DNA of 64,000 nucleotides. It comes from Wolbachia endosymbiont (group A) of Anomoia purmunda. Lineage in GTDB: Bacteria > Pseudomonadota > Alphaproteobacteria > Rickettsiales > Anaplasmataceae. The stretch is taken from assembly GCF_947251545.1 (NCBI RefSeq), contig NZ_OX366362.1:186001-250000 (forward strand). Reading direction: 5' to 3'. This document shows, piece by piece, positions 24,308-34,344 of the stretch. Position numbers and translations under genes: made by a program. The stretch's first letter is position 1. Each line of letters begins with the position of its first letter. Below the pieces are notes generated by a model. The model was not told the origin of the DNA. It saw only the letters and a list, made by a program, of their open reading frames with translations, and did not search any database.

Positions 24308-24994
24308 ATGCATTATAAAAAGTTTTTTTCAGCAGCCGCTTTAGCAACGTTGCTAAGTTTATCAAACTCTGCTTTTTCAGATCCTGTTGGTCCAATAAGT
24401 GATGAAGAAACTAGCTACTACGTTCGTTTGCAATACAACGGTGAAATTTTACCTCTTTTCACAAAAGTTGATGGTATTGAATATAAAAAAGGCACCGAAA
24501 ATCATACTCCATTAAAAGCATCTTTTATAGCTGGTGGTGGCGCATTTGGTTACAAAATGGACGACATTAGGGTTGATGTTGAAGGGCTTTATTCACAGCT
24601 AAACAAAAATGATGTTACAGGTGCAGCATTTAACCCAGATACTGTTGCAGACAGTTTAACAGCATTTTCAGGGTTAGTTAACGTTTATTACGATATAGCA
24701 ATTGAAGATATGCCTATTACTCCGTATGTTGGTGTTGGTGTTGGTGCTGGTGCAGCATATATCAGCAATCCTTCAAAGGTTGATGCAGTTAAGGATCAAA
24801 GGGGATTCGGTTTTGCTTATCAAGCAAAAGCTGGTGTTAGCTATGATGTAACTCCAGAAATCAAGCTTTATGCTGGAGCTCGTTATTTCGGTTCTTATGG
24901 TGCTAACTTTGATAAGGCAGCTAAAGACGATGCCGCAATCAAAGTTCTTTACAGCACTGTTGGTGCAGAAGCTGGAGTAGCGTTTAATTTCTAG
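24308..24994 (+). CDS. wsp: Wolbachia surface protein
   Basis: A 228-residue outer-membrane beta-barrel of the Surface_Ag_2 type, the major surface protein of Wolbachia. The signal peptide is MHYKKFFSAAALATLLSLSNSAFS-like with cleavage before DPVGP. The conserved ETSYYVRLQYNGE, AGGGAFGYKMDD, YYDIAIEDMPITPY and VGAEAGVAFNF (ending in aromatic F) bracket the hypervariable regions. ATG 24308 is fixed by the signal peptide and GAGGA. One region reads GVGVGAGAAYIS, two residues longer than the form I remember. Single gene with its own promoter. Confidence 0.97.
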   Translation: MHYKKFFSAAALATLLSLSNSAFSDPVGPISDEETSYYVRLQYNGEILPLFTKVDGIEYKKGTENHTPLKASFIAGGGAFGYKMDDIRVDVEGLYSQLNKNDVTGAAFNPDTVADSLTAFSGLVNVYYDIAIEDMPITPYVGVGVGAGAAYISNPSKVDAVKDQRGFGFAYQAKAGVSYDVTPEIKLYAGARYFGSYGANFDKAAKDDAAIKVLYSTVGAEAGVAFNF

Positions 24995-25007
24995 TCTATC
25001 TCAGTCT

Positions 25008-25108
25008 TGTTATCCCAGTGGGTTTTTTCTTGTCATCCAAGTAGTATGACACTGGGATCTAGAAAAAAGAAATGTGGATTCCAGTGTCAAGGCACTGGAA
25101 TAACACTA
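25008..25108. repeat. palindromic repeats downstream of wsp
   Basis: Two degenerate palindromes (TATCCCAGTG...GACACTGGGATC, and GGATTCCAGTGTCAAGGCACTGGAAT) lie 14-110 bp after the wsp stop and may end its transcript. The rest of 25109-25312 is AT-rich with no recognised feature other than the presumed rpoH promoter region. Confidence 0.7.
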
Positions 25109-25312
25109 TTTGCTATGTGTTTAAGCTATAACGTTCATCATTATATTGGTAGAATATCATCTAAAGTTACATAATGTTATCCAATTAGCTAACACTGCGG
25201 CCTACTGTCTCCAAGAAATTAGATGGAAAATTTGTACTTTTTTCAAATCAAAGCTTGAATTTTTGCTGGAAAATCAATATATTATATGCATGAAGTTTTA
25301 ATTTAAGTTGTT

Positions 25313-26206
25313 ATGTTGACCTCAATGGCAAACTTATGTGTCGATAGCAGAACCAATCTTATGCAATATATTGCTAGGGTGCAAAAATTTCCTATGCTGT
25401 CTCAAGAGGAAGAGGTACGATTAGCAAAAAATTGGAACCAATATAAGGATGTTTCTTCTGCTCATAAATTGATTACCAGCCATTTGAATTTGGTAGTGAA
25501 AATTGCAATGAAATTCAAAAATTATGGACTATTGTTGATGGACCTGGTCATGGAAGGGAATATGGGTTTAATGCATGCAGTGAAAAAGTTTAATCCTGAT
25601 TTAGGGTTTCGTTTTTCAACTTATGCGGTGTGGTGGATTGAAGCTTCAATAAAAGACTTCATATTGAAATCTTGGTCGTTTGTGAAAATAGGCACAACGC
25701 AAGCACAAAGAAGATTGTTTTTTAGTTTACGTAAAATAAAAAAAAGAATTTTACAGCATACAAACAGAGAAACTTTAAATAATGAAGAAATAAAAGCAAT
25801 ATCTAATGAGCTTTCTGTATCCGAAGGAGATGTTGTACAAATGAATTACCGTTTGGCTTGTAAGGATCAGTCGCTAAACGATTGCATAAAAATAGGTGAT
25901 GACTCTAAAAGGGAGTTGCAAGATATGATCCCATGTAACTTGGTTAGTCAAGAAGTAACCTATCAGAATCATGAAGAAAAAGAATTAAAAGAAACAATTT
26001 TAAACAATGCACTAGCGAGCCTCAACGAAAGGGCAAGAGACATTTTTATCAGTAGATATTTGTCTGAAAACATTCAAACTCTGGATGAACTTAGTAAAAA
26101 ATATTGTGTTTCAAGAGAAAGAATAAGGCAGTTGGCTGAGCAGGCGATGGCTAAGGTAACCCGATATATACAATCTGAAAGTTTGAAATTTGGTTTGCAT
26201 GCGTAG
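25313..26206 (+). CDS. rpoH: RNA polymerase sigma-32 factor
   Basis: A 297-residue heat-shock sigma factor. Region 1.2/2 includes MLSQEEEVRLAKNW, SHLNLVVKIAMKF, GLLLMDLVMEGNMGLMHAVKKFNP and FRFSTYAVWWIEASIKDFIL; the C-terminal region 4 has a helix-turn-helix LDELSKKYCVSRERIRQLAEQAMAKV. The family's Q(R/K)RLFFSLRK motif is present as QRRLFFSLRK, which is characteristic of RpoH. ATG 25325 (MANLCVD) is an equally good start. It overlaps the ialB-like gene by 8 nt. Confidence 0.93.
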   Translation: MLTSMANLCVDSRTNLMQYIARVQKFPMLSQEEEVRLAKNWNQYKDVSSAHKLITSHLNLVVKIAMKFKNYGLLLMDLVMEGNMGLMHAVKKFNPDLGFRFSTYAVWWIEASIKDFILKSWSFVKIGTTQAQRRLFFSLRKIKKRILQHTNRETLNNEEIKAISNELSVSEGDVVQMNYRLACKDQSLNDCIKIGDDSKRELQDMIPCNLVSQEVTYQNHEEKELKETILNNALASLNERARDIFISRYLSENIQTLDELSKKYCVSRERIRQLAEQAMAKVTRYIQSESLKFGLHA

Positions 26207-26696
26207 TTTTTTTATATTTCTAATATTTTTTTCAATAGGCGCTTTTGCATCGGTTAGTGATGTGCAATTGAAGGAAAAATATAAAGATTGGCTCGTGTAT
26301 ACTGCATTGGAAGATGGAGAGAAAGTATGTTATATTGTATCCTATCCTAAAAAAAAAAGCGAACATTATACAACCAACCGCAAGCCGTATATAATGGTCA
26401 GTTATGTTGATAAAAAAGCAGATGAGGTAAGCGTTACCTCTGGTTTTCAGTATGACAAGGAGCCTGTAGCTCTCAATATTGACAAAAAAATTAAATATAC
26501 ACTGCCTATAATACAGGGAAGTTTTGCATGGGCAGAGCATACAAAAATAGATCAAGATCTCATTCTAAAAATGAAGCAGGGATTATCAATGGTAGTTAAT
26601 GGGAAAACAAAAACAGTGACCATTGATGATACTTATTCCCTACTTGGGTTTCAAAAAGCGTATCAAAAAATGCATGATTTATGCCATACAAAGTAA
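26199..26696 (+). CDS. ialB: invasion-associated locus B (IalB)-like protein
   Basis: A 165-residue secreted protein. ATG 26199 gives a good signal peptide (RSFFIFLIFFSIGAFAS). It has the W-x-V-Y segment, CYIVSYPKKK, PYIMVSYVDKK, FAWAEHTKIDQDLI and the C-terminal YSLLGFQKAYQKMHDLC typical of the IalB family. The family is named for invasion in Bartonella, but many alphaproteobacterial members are uncharacterised. It overlaps the rpoH stop by 8 nt, so it is probably translated from the same mRNA. Confidence 0.82.
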   Translation: MRSFFIFLIFFSIGAFASVSDVQLKEKYKDWLVYTALEDGEKVCYIVSYPKKKSEHYTTNRKPYIMVSYVDKKADEVSVTSGFQYDKEPVALNIDKKIKYTLPIIQGSFAWAEHTKIDQDLILKMKQGLSMVVNGKTKTVTIDDTYSLLGFQKAYQKMHDLCHTK

Positions 26697-26819
26697 ATTA
26701 TTGTAACAGAATAGGTAATTTTCCAGTTGTAGTATAAAACAGACTGCCCTTTCGATAAATAGCACTTTACTTTATATGGGATGTGGATATCATTTAAAAT
26801 ATATTTTTGAGAGTTAGCA

Positions 26820-27977
26820 ATGTCAGAGGTTGCAGGTGTAGATACAGAAATCAAAAAGCAAAATTCTGTGTGCGAGCAGATGCATTTTAGCGTGAGCCGC
26901 ACAAGTCTTTTAAATACATTATCCAGAGTAAGTGGAGTGGTTGAAAGGCGTAATGCAATAGATGTTTTGGCGTGTATAAATATCAAAACACAACACAGCA
27001 GCATAAAATTAATGGCAACTGATCTTGACATTTCAATGTTTGCCTCACTTGCTGCAACCGTATTAACAGAAGGAGAAGTAAAAATTTCAGCGCATACTTT
27101 ACATGACATAGTGAAGAAGTTACCCGCTGATTTGGATGTCAATTTTGAAGTAAATAACCAAGGAAAATTATTGATGTCTTGCGGAAATGCAAACTTTTCT
27201 TTACCGAATGTAGTTTCAAGCAGTTTTCCTGCTCTTGAAGAAGACAATTATAAACATGATTTTATTCTACTAAATACGGACCTGATAGACTTATTAACTA
27301 AAACAAAATTTGCTGTATCACTAGATGATACAAGGTATAATTTAAATGGAATATATCTACATACAGACGAACAGTTTCTGTACTGCGTTGCAACTGATGG
27401 CCATCGTTTATCATGTATAAAGAGGCCAAAGCCTGGGAACATCAATGGCGAATTTGGTGTGATCATTCCACGTAAAACTGTTATGGAGCTGTTAAAAATA
27501 TTGGACGATTGTAATGAAATTAATGTAAAACTCTCAGACAGAAAAATCAAGTTTACATGCGGTGAATATATTCTAATATCAAAATTAATAGATGGGACTT
27601 TTCCAAATTATAAAGCAGTTATTCCAGCATCTCAAGATAAGCATATGATTATTGAAAGTAAAAAACTTTCAGATGTTATAGATCGAGTTTCCGTTGTTGT
27701 ATCTGATAAAGTAAAATCCATTAAATTCTCACTACAAGAAAAGCTGCTAACTCTGCATTCAAACTCCCAAGAGTACAGTGATGCAACTGAATCCATAGAA
27801 GTGGACTACAATGAAGCCCCTATAGAAATAGGGTTCAACTCGCGTTATTTACTTGATGTTCTATCCTGCATAAAAAATAAATGTAAGTTTAGCTTAGCCG
27901 ATGGTAATAGTGCTACAATTATCACTGATGAAGACGATTCAAGTGCATTATATGTAGTGATGCCAATGAGAACTTAA
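26820..27977 (+). CDS. dnaN: DNA polymerase III beta sliding clamp
   Basis: A 385-residue sliding clamp with three repeated domains. Conserved pieces are the N-terminal FSVSRTSLLNTLSRVSGVVERRN, KLMATDLDISM, TRYNLNGIYLH, CVATDGHRLSCIK, GVIIPRKTVMELLK and the C-terminal VVMPMRT (end of the clamp, MPMR). The N-terminus has about 20 residues more than usual; a later start inside the ORF is possible but lacks an obvious site. It is a single gene in this context, convergent with truA. Confidence 0.95.
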   Translation: MSEVAGVDTEIKKQNSVCEQMHFSVSRTSLLNTLSRVSGVVERRNAIDVLACINIKTQHSSIKLMATDLDISMFASLAATVLTEGEVKISAHTLHDIVKKLPADLDVNFEVNNQGKLLMSCGNANFSLPNVVSSSFPALEEDNYKHDFILLNTDLIDLLTKTKFAVSLDDTRYNLNGIYLHTDEQFLYCVATDGHRLSCIKRPKPGNINGEFGVIIPRKTVMELLKILDDCNEINVKLSDRKIKFTCGEYILISKLIDGTFPNYKAVIPASQDKHMIIESKKLSDVIDRVSVVVSDKVKSIKFSLQEKLLTLHSNSQEYSDATESIEVDYNEAPIEIGFNSRYLLDVLSCIKNKCKFSLADGNSATIITDEDDSSALYVVMPMRT

Positions 27978-27980
27978 ACT

Positions 27981-28033
27981 TGTCATCTCGCTGCTTGTTA
28001 GCGGAATCTGGAGATACCGTGGCGGTATGGCAC
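27981..28033. repeat. CGC-type palindrome, inverted copy
   Basis: TCATCTCGCTGCTTGTTAGCGGAATCTGGAGATACCGTGGCGGTATGGCA is a reversed member of the family at 10258-10313. It lies between the convergent dnaN and truA stops and can act as a terminator for either. Confidence 0.7.
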
Positions 28034-28065
28034 TTATTTCACTAAGAACGTTACTTTTTATTAAA

Positions 28066-28803
28066 TTAGTAATCTATCTTTACCAAATATAAGCCAAAAG
28101 GTGGTGCAGTAACTCCAGCGGCATTTCTTTTACATTGGTTTAATATATTTAGCATTTCTTGCGGATTGGTTCTATTTTTTCCAAATTCAACTAAAGTACC
28201 CACAATAATTCTCACTTGGTTATGTAAAAAGGAAATAGCAGATATTTTGATGTGTATATGATTCCCGTTTTGTATTATATCGATATCATCAATTGTTCTT
28301 ATCGGATTTGCGGCGTGACAATCTTTTGAACGGAAACTTGAAAGGTCACGTTTTCCAAGTAGATGTTTAGCAGCTTCACGCATAATATTTACATCAAGTG
28401 GGCTAAACACTTGCCATACATAACCCCTCTCCAGAGCGGCAGGAGCATAGCGATTAACTATTCTGTATTCGTAATATCTTTTTTTTGCTGAAAATCCTGC
28501 GTGAAACGCATCATCTACAACTTCTGCATTAAGCACGACTATGGGAATTGATTTTAAATGATAATTTATTGCGTTTCTTATTCTATAAAGCTCAAATTCC
28601 TTTTCCATATCAAAATGAGCAACTTGTCCTAAAGCATGAACCCCTGCATCAGTCCTGCCACCACAGTACAAAGTAACTTTCTCACCACTAAAATTAAATA
28701 TAGCATTTTCTATCTTCTCCTGGATTGAGTTAGCAGAGTGTTGCTGTTTTTGCCAACCAGAGAAATTACTACCATTATATTCTACCGTTATTTTGTATCG
28801 CAC
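28066..28803 (-). CDS. truA: tRNA pseudouridine(38-40) synthase
   Basis: A 245-residue TruA. The start RYKITVEYNGSNFSGWQKQ is typical; the catalytic aspartate is in GGRTDAGVHALGQVAHF; FSAKKRYYEYRI and DLSSFRSKDC and the C-terminal FLHNQVRIIVGTLVEFG match the family. It modifies uridines 38-40 in the anticodon arm. It is a single gene on the minus strand; the 510 bp upstream hold repeats. Confidence 0.95.
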   Translation of the reverse strand: MRYKITVEYNGSNFSGWQKQQHSANSIQEKIENAIFNFSGEKVTLYCGGRTDAGVHALGQVAHFDMEKEFELYRIRNAINYHLKSIPIVVLNAEVVDDAFHAGFSAKKRYYEYRIVNRYAPAALERGYVWQVFSPLDVNIMREAAKHLLGKRDLSSFRSKDCHAANPIRTIDDIDIIQNGNHIHIKISAISFLHNQVRIIVGTLVEFGKNRTNPQEMLNILNQCKRNAAGVTAPPFGLYLVKIDY

Positions 28804-28866
28804 TGCATTACATCAAGCTCTATCTAAAATAGTCATTTTCTATCTTAACATAATTTATGGTCAAGC

Positions 28867-29055
28867 CTACAACTGTACGAACATTGTGATATAAGAGACC
28901 AAGAATCCGAGTAGCTGACACTGGTTCCTTTATGACGGCAGTGCCCAGACTACTTGGATCCAGAAAAAAAGAATGGCGTCATGAAAGTAGCTGACACTGG
29001 TTCCTTTATGATGGCAGTGCCCCTATGGTGTCATTCCAGTGCTTGACACTGGACT
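28867..29055. repeat. MITE-related repeat remnant with palindromes
   Basis: It begins with ACAACTGTACGAACATTG, the terminal sequence of the MITE family, but the other end is missing. It holds tandem degenerate copies (GTAGCTGACACTGGTTCCTTTATGAYGGCAGTGCCC twice, about 28911 and 28986). Nothing recognisable follows in 29056-29314 except sequence leading to the IS element. Confidence 0.65.
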
Positions 29056-29314
29056 CTTGTTTCAATGTTAAACAAAATACCATAGAATTCAAAAAGACAA
29101 TTCCTAGAAAATTTCTACATCCAAAAAAGGCATAAGTTATGTTAATGCTGTTTGAATGAGCTGATATAAAGATAAGCCAAATTTTTACAAAGAAAACATT
29201 TCAAGCAGCAAGACACCTTTGATTGAAAGAGAGCACCAAATTTATGGGGTGAGTAACTGCGCTATTTCAACTACTACAACTAAATCAATAAATCTTAATA
29301 GGGGCAAAACATTA

Positions 29315-30191
29315 GACTTCTTTCAAAATTGTTAGAGGGAGTGTAAGATGAAGTATTTGAAAGCATGAAATATAAGGAAATAGAAAAGTTAGAAGGAGAA
29401 AAGTTTCGACGTTTAACAGGGGTAAAAAAAGCAACATTTGAGCGAATGGTAGAAATTCTAGAAGTGGAGGATAAAAGAAAAAAAGCTAGAAGTGGAAGAA
29501 AAAGTAAACTTTGCATAGAAGACAGGCTACTTATGGCACTGGAATATATAAGAGAATATCGTACATATTTTCATATTGGGCAAAGCTATGGCATGAGTGA
29601 AAGTAACAGTTTTAAAATAATAAGATGGGTAGAAGACATATTAATAAAACATCCAGATTTTGCATTACCAGGAAAAAAAGAGCTATTAAAGAGTGATGTA
29701 GAATATGAAGTTTTAGTAATAGACGGAACTGAAACGCCAGTAGAGAGACCAAAAAAAAGCAAAAGCCCTTCTACTCTGGAAAGAAAAAAAGGCATACTAT
29801 AAAAACACAAATAGTAACAGAGAAGAAGAGTAGAAAAGTCATATGCACATCTTTCTCGAATGGTAGAAAACACGGATGTTTAGAGAATCAAAGGTAGCAG
29901 TATTGCCGCAAACTAAAATCTTAGCTGATGCCGGCTACAGGGGAATGCAGAAGATACACAAAAATGTTGTATTACCGCACAGGAAAACGAAAAAGAATCC
30001 GTTAAGCAAAGAACAAAAAAAAGAGAACAGGGCACTTATGAGCCAAAGGGCAATTGTTGAAAACGTAATTGAAAAGGTTTAAAATCATCTCGGACAGGTA
30101 TAGAAACCGACGAAAACGTTTTGGTTTAAGGTTTAATTTGATTGCTGCAATTCACAATTTTGAGCTCCCTACATGAATTTTGAAAGAAGTC
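29315..30191 (+). mobile_element. IS5-family (IS1031-type) element, copy 2
   Basis: Same 877-bp element as at 3542-4418, same ends, flanked by TA (29313-29314 and 30192-30193). The transposase ORFs have the same sequence as in copy 1. To its right is an IS4-type transposase relic, and its insertion may have split that older element. Confidence 0.9.
29365..30176 (+). pseudogene. IS5-family transposase, multiply frameshifted (copy 2)
   Basis: It carries the same ORF1 (145 residues), ORF2 (68 residues from the FRESKV motif) and the same frame breaks as copies 1 and 3. A full transposase cannot be read even allowing one -1 slippage at the A7 run. Not expected to be functional. Confidence 0.8.
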
Positions 30192-30193
30192 TA

Positions 30194-30525
30194 ATTTTTC
30201 TGGAGAGGCTGTATTACAAGAATTTTGGGCGAACTTAGTTATGTGTAATATATTATCGCTTCATATGTGTGATGCACAAGGGCCCAGATCAAATTACTGA
30301 GTATCGTTTAAATTTTTCGGTTTTATTTGGTGTAATGAGGCAAAAACTCTATCAGGTACTTATTGTGCCAAAAAACTTTCAAGCCCTTTTTAAGTATACG
30401 CGCTAAAGTTAAAATCCGACCAGGACAGCCGCAATAAGGTAGATAAGCCCAAACGCCATCATGTCTTTAGGAGAGTTTGCTAATGAAGGCTCTTAAGTTG
30501 ACGCCATTGCCTGAACGGATACTTC
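30194..30525 (+). pseudogene. IS4-type transposase C-terminal relic and element end
   Basis: The reading frame after the IS5 copy gives FSGEAVLQEFWANL, then DQITEYRLNFSVLFGVMRQKLYQ and LFKYTRAKVKIRPGQP. This is the C-terminal helix-rich end of IS4-family transposases, past the catalytic glutamate. After frame breaks comes AGGAGAGTTTGCTAATGAAGG and the terminal sequence TTAAGTTGACGCCATTGCCTGAACGGATAC (30496-30525). The last 33 bp overlap the 3' end of hisS. Confidence 0.6.
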
Positions 30526-31737
30526 TATTGTGTTATCGCGAGCAATTGTTTTTTCTTCACCTGTATCCATGTTTTTAATCTTTAAAGTTTTACTACTCAA
30601 TTCTTCATCGCCAAAAATTAAAGCAGCTTTAGCATTTGCTTGATTTGCTTTTTTCATTCGGGTTTTAAGCGCTCCGCTATATTCATAGATCACATACAAA
30701 CCATTTCTGCGCAATTCATTCGCAAGTGTTAGGGCATATTCTTCAGCCTCTCTACCGATTGGAATTAGGTAAATAGGTCGCTCTTCTTTCGGAGAATAAT
30801 TGATTAACTCCATTATGCGTTCAATACCTCCTGCAAATCCTATCGCTGGAGTGTGTTTTCCACCCACTGAAGATACTAAATTATCGTATCTTCCACCGGC
30901 AAAAACTGCCCCTTGTGCGCCTAAATCCTCTGTAACAAACTCAAACACTATGTGGCAATAATAATCCAAACCTCGAACTAGTTTATTGTTTACGGTATAA
31001 GGTATATCAAGAATTGTTAATCCATTTAGTATTTGTTCAAAGAAATCTGAGGACCCTTTCGTATAATAATTGCTGATTTTAGGCGCATCAGAAATTATTG
31101 ATTTATCTTTCTCATCCTTGGAATCCAGTATTCTGAGTGGATTTTTGATCAACCTATTTTTGCTATCTTCTGATAGATCATTTTGATACTTTGTAAAGTA
31201 TAAGATCAAAGCTTCTCTATACTTAGTTATTGTTTCACCATCACCTAAAGAGTTGATTTCCAGCTTTACATTTTTATTGATGCCAAATTCAGTTAGTAAG
31301 TGCTGAGCGAGTGATATCAATTCAATATCAGCTTTTGGATCTTCTATGCCAAAAACCTCAAAATTTATCTGATGAAATTGCCTTTGTCTTCCCTTTTGCG
31401 GTCTTTCATAGCGAAATGCAGGTCCTGTTGAGAATAATTTTATCGGTGTTTGCAGTTTTTTTTCAATGAGTAGCCTGACAATCGCTGCAGTGAACTCAGG
31501 ACGCAAAGTTATGCTCTTTCCCCCTTTATCATTGAAGCTATACATTTCTTTAGTGATGATATCTGAGCTATCACCTAAGGTTTTTGTAAAAACCTCCGTG
31601 TATTCAAATATCGGAGTTTGAGCAGGCAAAAAGCCGTATAAACTTGAGATTCTGTTTGCTGTTTGCTCAATGTATTTAAACTTGTACCATTCATCAAACA
31701 GGAGATCTTTTGTTCCTCTAACCGTTTGATTAGTCAT
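30493..31737 (-). CDS. hisS: histidyl-tRNA synthetase
   Basis: A 414-residue class II synthetase. Motif 1 region near LLFDEW and YGF, motif 2 [20 protein letters not shown], the histidine-specific [15 protein letters not shown] and motif 3 [13 protein letters not shown] are all present, then the anticodon-binding domain. ATG 31737 ([11 protein letters not shown]) is preferred over the longer ORF because it overlaps the nfu stop in an ATGA. The last residues, about VSVQAMAST and the stop, are encoded by the end of an IS4-type element, so the native C-terminus has been replaced or extended. Confidence 0.93.
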   Translation of the reverse strand: MTNQTVRGTKDLLFDEWYKFKYIEQTANRISSLYGFLPAQTPIFEYTEVFTKTLGDSSDIITKEMYSFNDKGGKSITLRPEFTAAIVRLLIEKKLQTPIKLFSTGPAFRYERPQKGRQRQFHQINFEVFGIEDPKADIELISLAQHLLTEFGINKNVKLEINSLGDGETITKYREALILYFTKYQNDLSEDSKNRLIKNPLRILDSKDEKDKSIISDAPKISNYYTKGSSDFFEQILNGLTILDIPYTVNNKLVRGLDYYCHIVFEFVTEDLGAQGAVFAGGRYDNLVSSVGGKHTPAIGFAGGIERIMELINYSPKEERPIYLIPIGREAEEYALTLANELRRNGLYVIYEYSGALKTRMKKANQANAKAALIFGDEELSSKTLKIKNMDTGEEKTIARDNTIEVSVQAMAST

Positions 31738-32318
31738 AGTGTGGTCTCTATACCCGCAACCTCTGGTATATGGTAGCTCAGCATATTCTGCACTCCTTGC
31801 TTGAGGGTAATTGCAGCACTTGGGCATCCAGAGCAAGCTCCTTGCAACTCAACATAAACTATTCCATCTTTATAGCCACGAAATTTGATATCACCACCGT
31901 CTTGAGCAACTGCAGGTTTGATATAACTTTCCATCAATTCTTTTATTCTATTTACAATTTCTATATCATTTTCATCGAAAAATTCCTCATCTGATATATT
32001 ATTATCACTCACTCCTTCTTTATCTAGCGCTTTTCCACCTGAAGTAAAGTGATCCATGATTGTAGTTAAAATTTCTACTTTTAGTGTATCCCAATTAATT
32101 CCACCTAATTTTGTTACTGAAATAAAATCATGACCAAAAAACACTCTTACCACATGTTCTATTTGAAAAAGATTTGCTGCTAACTTGGAGTGTTTTATTT
32201 CATCTGCATTTGAAAAATCAGCCGTTTCTCCTTCGTTTAGAATTGCAAATCCAGGGAGAAATTTCAGTGTGTTTGGATTTGGTGTTTCTTCAATCTGGAT
32301 GAACATGTTATTTACCAT
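31734..32318 (-). CDS. nfuA: Nfu/NifU-type iron-sulfur scaffold protein
   Basis: A 194-residue protein with an Nfu N-terminal domain ([16 protein letters not shown]) and a C-terminal NifU domain with the CSGCPS cluster-binding motif (about 160-165), within [21 protein letters not shown]. It is like mitochondrial NFU1 and delivers clusters to apo-proteins. MFIQIEE four codons in is an alternative start. The stop overlaps the hisS start (ATGA), indicating coupled translation. Confidence 0.92.
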   Translation of the reverse strand: MVNNMFIQIEETPNPNTLKFLPGFAILNEGETADFSNADEIKHSKLAANLFQIEHVVRVFFGHDFISVTKLGGINWDTLKVEILTTIMDHFTSGGKALDKEGVSDNNISDEEFFDENDIEIVNRIKELMESYIKPAVAQDGGDIKFRGYKDGIVYVELQGACSGCPSAAITLKQGVQNMLSYHIPEVAGIETTL

Positions 32319-32367
32319 GACAATTATAATTGTTACTATTTAATCATAAAATGATAAAAAAATATAT

Positions 32368-32727
32368 ATGTCATTCATCTTTTTTCTTTTTTTAGTATTC
32401 ATAGTAATTATATTTATTTTGCCTAGCGTTGTTGTATTTTTTCTTTTCCTGACAAAAAAAAATAACATAAGTTTCATGATGAACTCTATATTGAGTAAGT
32501 TTTTGAACGAATTTAATAGCAGTAGAAGTTATACTGAAAATTACACTGGTGACAACATATCCAAAGATGAAGCATTAAAGATACTGGGGCTGAATCCTGA
32601 AGCAAGTCAAAATGAAATCAATAAAGCATATCAAAATTTAATGAAGTTAGTTCATCCAGATAAAGGAGGCTCGGAATATTTTGCACAAAAATTAAACGCA
32701 GCACGTGATAGGCTGCTGAAAAAATGA
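32368..32727 (+). CDS. membrane-anchored J-domain protein (Tim14/Pam18-like)
   Basis: A 119-residue protein with a hydrophobic N-terminal anchor (about residues 2-30) and a C-terminal J domain: DEALKILGLNPEASQNEINKAYQNLM, then the essential HPD in LVHPDKGGSEYFAQKLNAARDRLL. The short J domain after a single anchor and the KGGS motif resemble Tim14/Pam18. It should stimulate DnaK-type ATPase at the membrane. A near-copy of its J-domain segment lies at 34345-34515. Confidence 0.82.
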   Translation: MSFIFFLFLVFIVIIFILPSVVVFFLFLTKKNNISFMMNSILSKFLNEFNSSRSYTENYTGDNISKDEALKILGLNPEASQNEINKAYQNLMKLVHPDKGGSEYFAQKLNAARDRLLKK

Positions 32728-32746
32728 TCTTAAAAAAAGTTTTCGT

Positions 32747-34240
32747 TTAACAAATTTCTTCCTTTGCTTTTTCTAAATACTCCAATATTGCTTCATGTAG
32801 CGCAGTCCATGTTATCTGTTCTTCCAGGAAAGGTATAAATTCTTGTCTCCAAGCATTCTTAAACTCTTGAAACCACTGTTTTTCAAAATCCTGAAATTCT
32901 AAAGAAATATCTACTTTAAAGCTATCAATTAAACTGGAAACTTCTGCAGCTTTAGAGCTATCTAGTAATTTTAAAGATAACACTCCACTCTTTAAAATGT
33001 CTAACTCTTCCAATACATTAAGCTTAAATGGTTTATAGAGTGAAGACCATATGCTATATCTCAAATAAGAATCATAGTATAACTTAATTTTGTACATTAA
33101 AGTGGTAGATGCATCAGGAGAAATGTTATTCTCATATTGTGCAAGAGAAGATAATAAATTCTCATAATCTACTTTGCTTAAACATGGTTGTAGAGTCGAT
33201 TTAATTTTTTCACTAAAGGTTAGATAGCTAGAAGAAATACCATGACTATATTTACTAAAGAATTCAGGAAATATATCCGCTTGTTCTAATTTCAGAAGTA
33301 AATCTTTTCTAATTTCTCTTGGTAAATTATGTATTGAAAACTGATAAATAACCCATGCAAAGTTCTCATCAAACTCATCTGAGTAATCAGTCTTATTATC
33401 AGGAAAAATTACATTACCTTTCTTATCATTCCAGGGTAGTATCTTATAGAAAAATTTGTTCAGCCTTTGCTTTAATTTCAAAATACCTTCATTTCTATCA
33501 CCTGCTTTATACAATATTTCGCTCATTTGCTGTTTAGCATTTTTAGGGTTTATTCTATCACTTATGTGCAATCCAATTCCATTTTTCTCTAATAACTCCC
33601 AATCAAACAATTTGTGTGGATCTGGTTTACGCATTGTATAGCTAAGCTCTGGATCATGCACTATAGTTCCTATTTCAGAATGACTAAATATCATATCCCT
33701 TTTAATTTTAAAACGCTCCATAAGGTATAAAATCAGCTCTTTAACTGACCTCATTTGCTCTTCCGGAAAAGGCTCAAGTCCTGTGTTTACAATTTCAATA
33801 CCTACAGAATAGTTGTTAAGCTTCCGTAGCTCTTCAAGCTTGCTATCTATCTTAACTCTTGCATAACTAATACCAGCATGCCATGCTTCTTTCTCTAATG
33901 GAACCATTAAGGTGATGCTGCAATCCCTATCGACAATAAAATGAACTGACAATCCTCTAGCATTCAGCGTATTTTTTGTACCTTTTAATGTTGATGTTTC
34001 AGTATGGTGAACTATAACCATTAACACTTTTTCACCGGCCCTATCACCATAATTTAAAGCTGAAGCTGGATCTAAAAATAACAAATCCTGATCTTTCAAT
34101 AATGGTAATTTTTCTTGTAAATCTTGAAAATCATTCTCAATACTGCTTGAACTGGATACTTGCCCAGATATGAGAAATGCTGAGACAGTAATCAGTAAAA
34201 CTAATAAATATTTGTTGATTTTAGATAGTTGGATTTTCAT
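32747..34240 (-). CDS. amiD: N-acetylmuramoyl-L-alanine amidase (AmiD)
   Basis: About 497 residues with an N-terminal signal sequence (KYLLVLLITVSAFLISG) and an Amidase_2 domain. Zinc ligands are seen in IVHHTETS and later in the SHSEIGTIVHDPELSY region, with AWHAGIS and the RKPDPHKLF motif. Wolbachia AmiD is known to cleave the stem peptide from muropeptides and is thought to help manage lipid II-derived fragments. Family N-terminal lipidation is not obvious. The start at 34240 places the signal peptide at the N-terminus; upstream ATGs exist but have no better site. It is flanked by two J-domain sequences. Confidence 0.85.
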   Translation of the reverse strand: MKIQLSKINKYLLVLLITVSAFLISGQVSSSSSIENDFQDLQEKLPLLKDQDLLFLDPASALNYGDRAGEKVLMVIVHHTETSTLKGTKNTLNARGLSVHFIVDRDCSITLMVPLEKEAWHAGISYARVKIDSKLEELRKLNNYSVGIEIVNTGLEPFPEEQMRSVKELILYLMERFKIKRDMIFSHSEIGTIVHDPELSYTMRKPDPHKLFDWELLEKNGIGLHISDRINPKNAKQQMSEILYKAGDRNEGILKLKQRLNKFFYKILPWNDKKGNVIFPDNKTDYSDEFDENFAWVIYQFSIHNLPREIRKDLLLKLEQADIFPEFFSKYSHGISSSYLTFSEKIKSTLQPCLSKVDYENLLSSLAQYENNISPDASTTLMYKIKLYYDSYLRYSIWSSLYKPFKLNVLEELDILKSGVLSLKLLDSSKAAEVSSLIDSFKVDISLEFQDFEKQWFQEFKNAWRQEFIPFLEEQITWTALHEAILEYLEKAKEEIC

Positions 34241-34344
34241 ACCATCTTCATAAACACTTTGTAGATAACTTTTCATTATATAGTTAGAGTAGTGTTGTTG
34301 AATAAATTTACAAGACAAAATCATACTAGTCCAGTAATAGTAAC

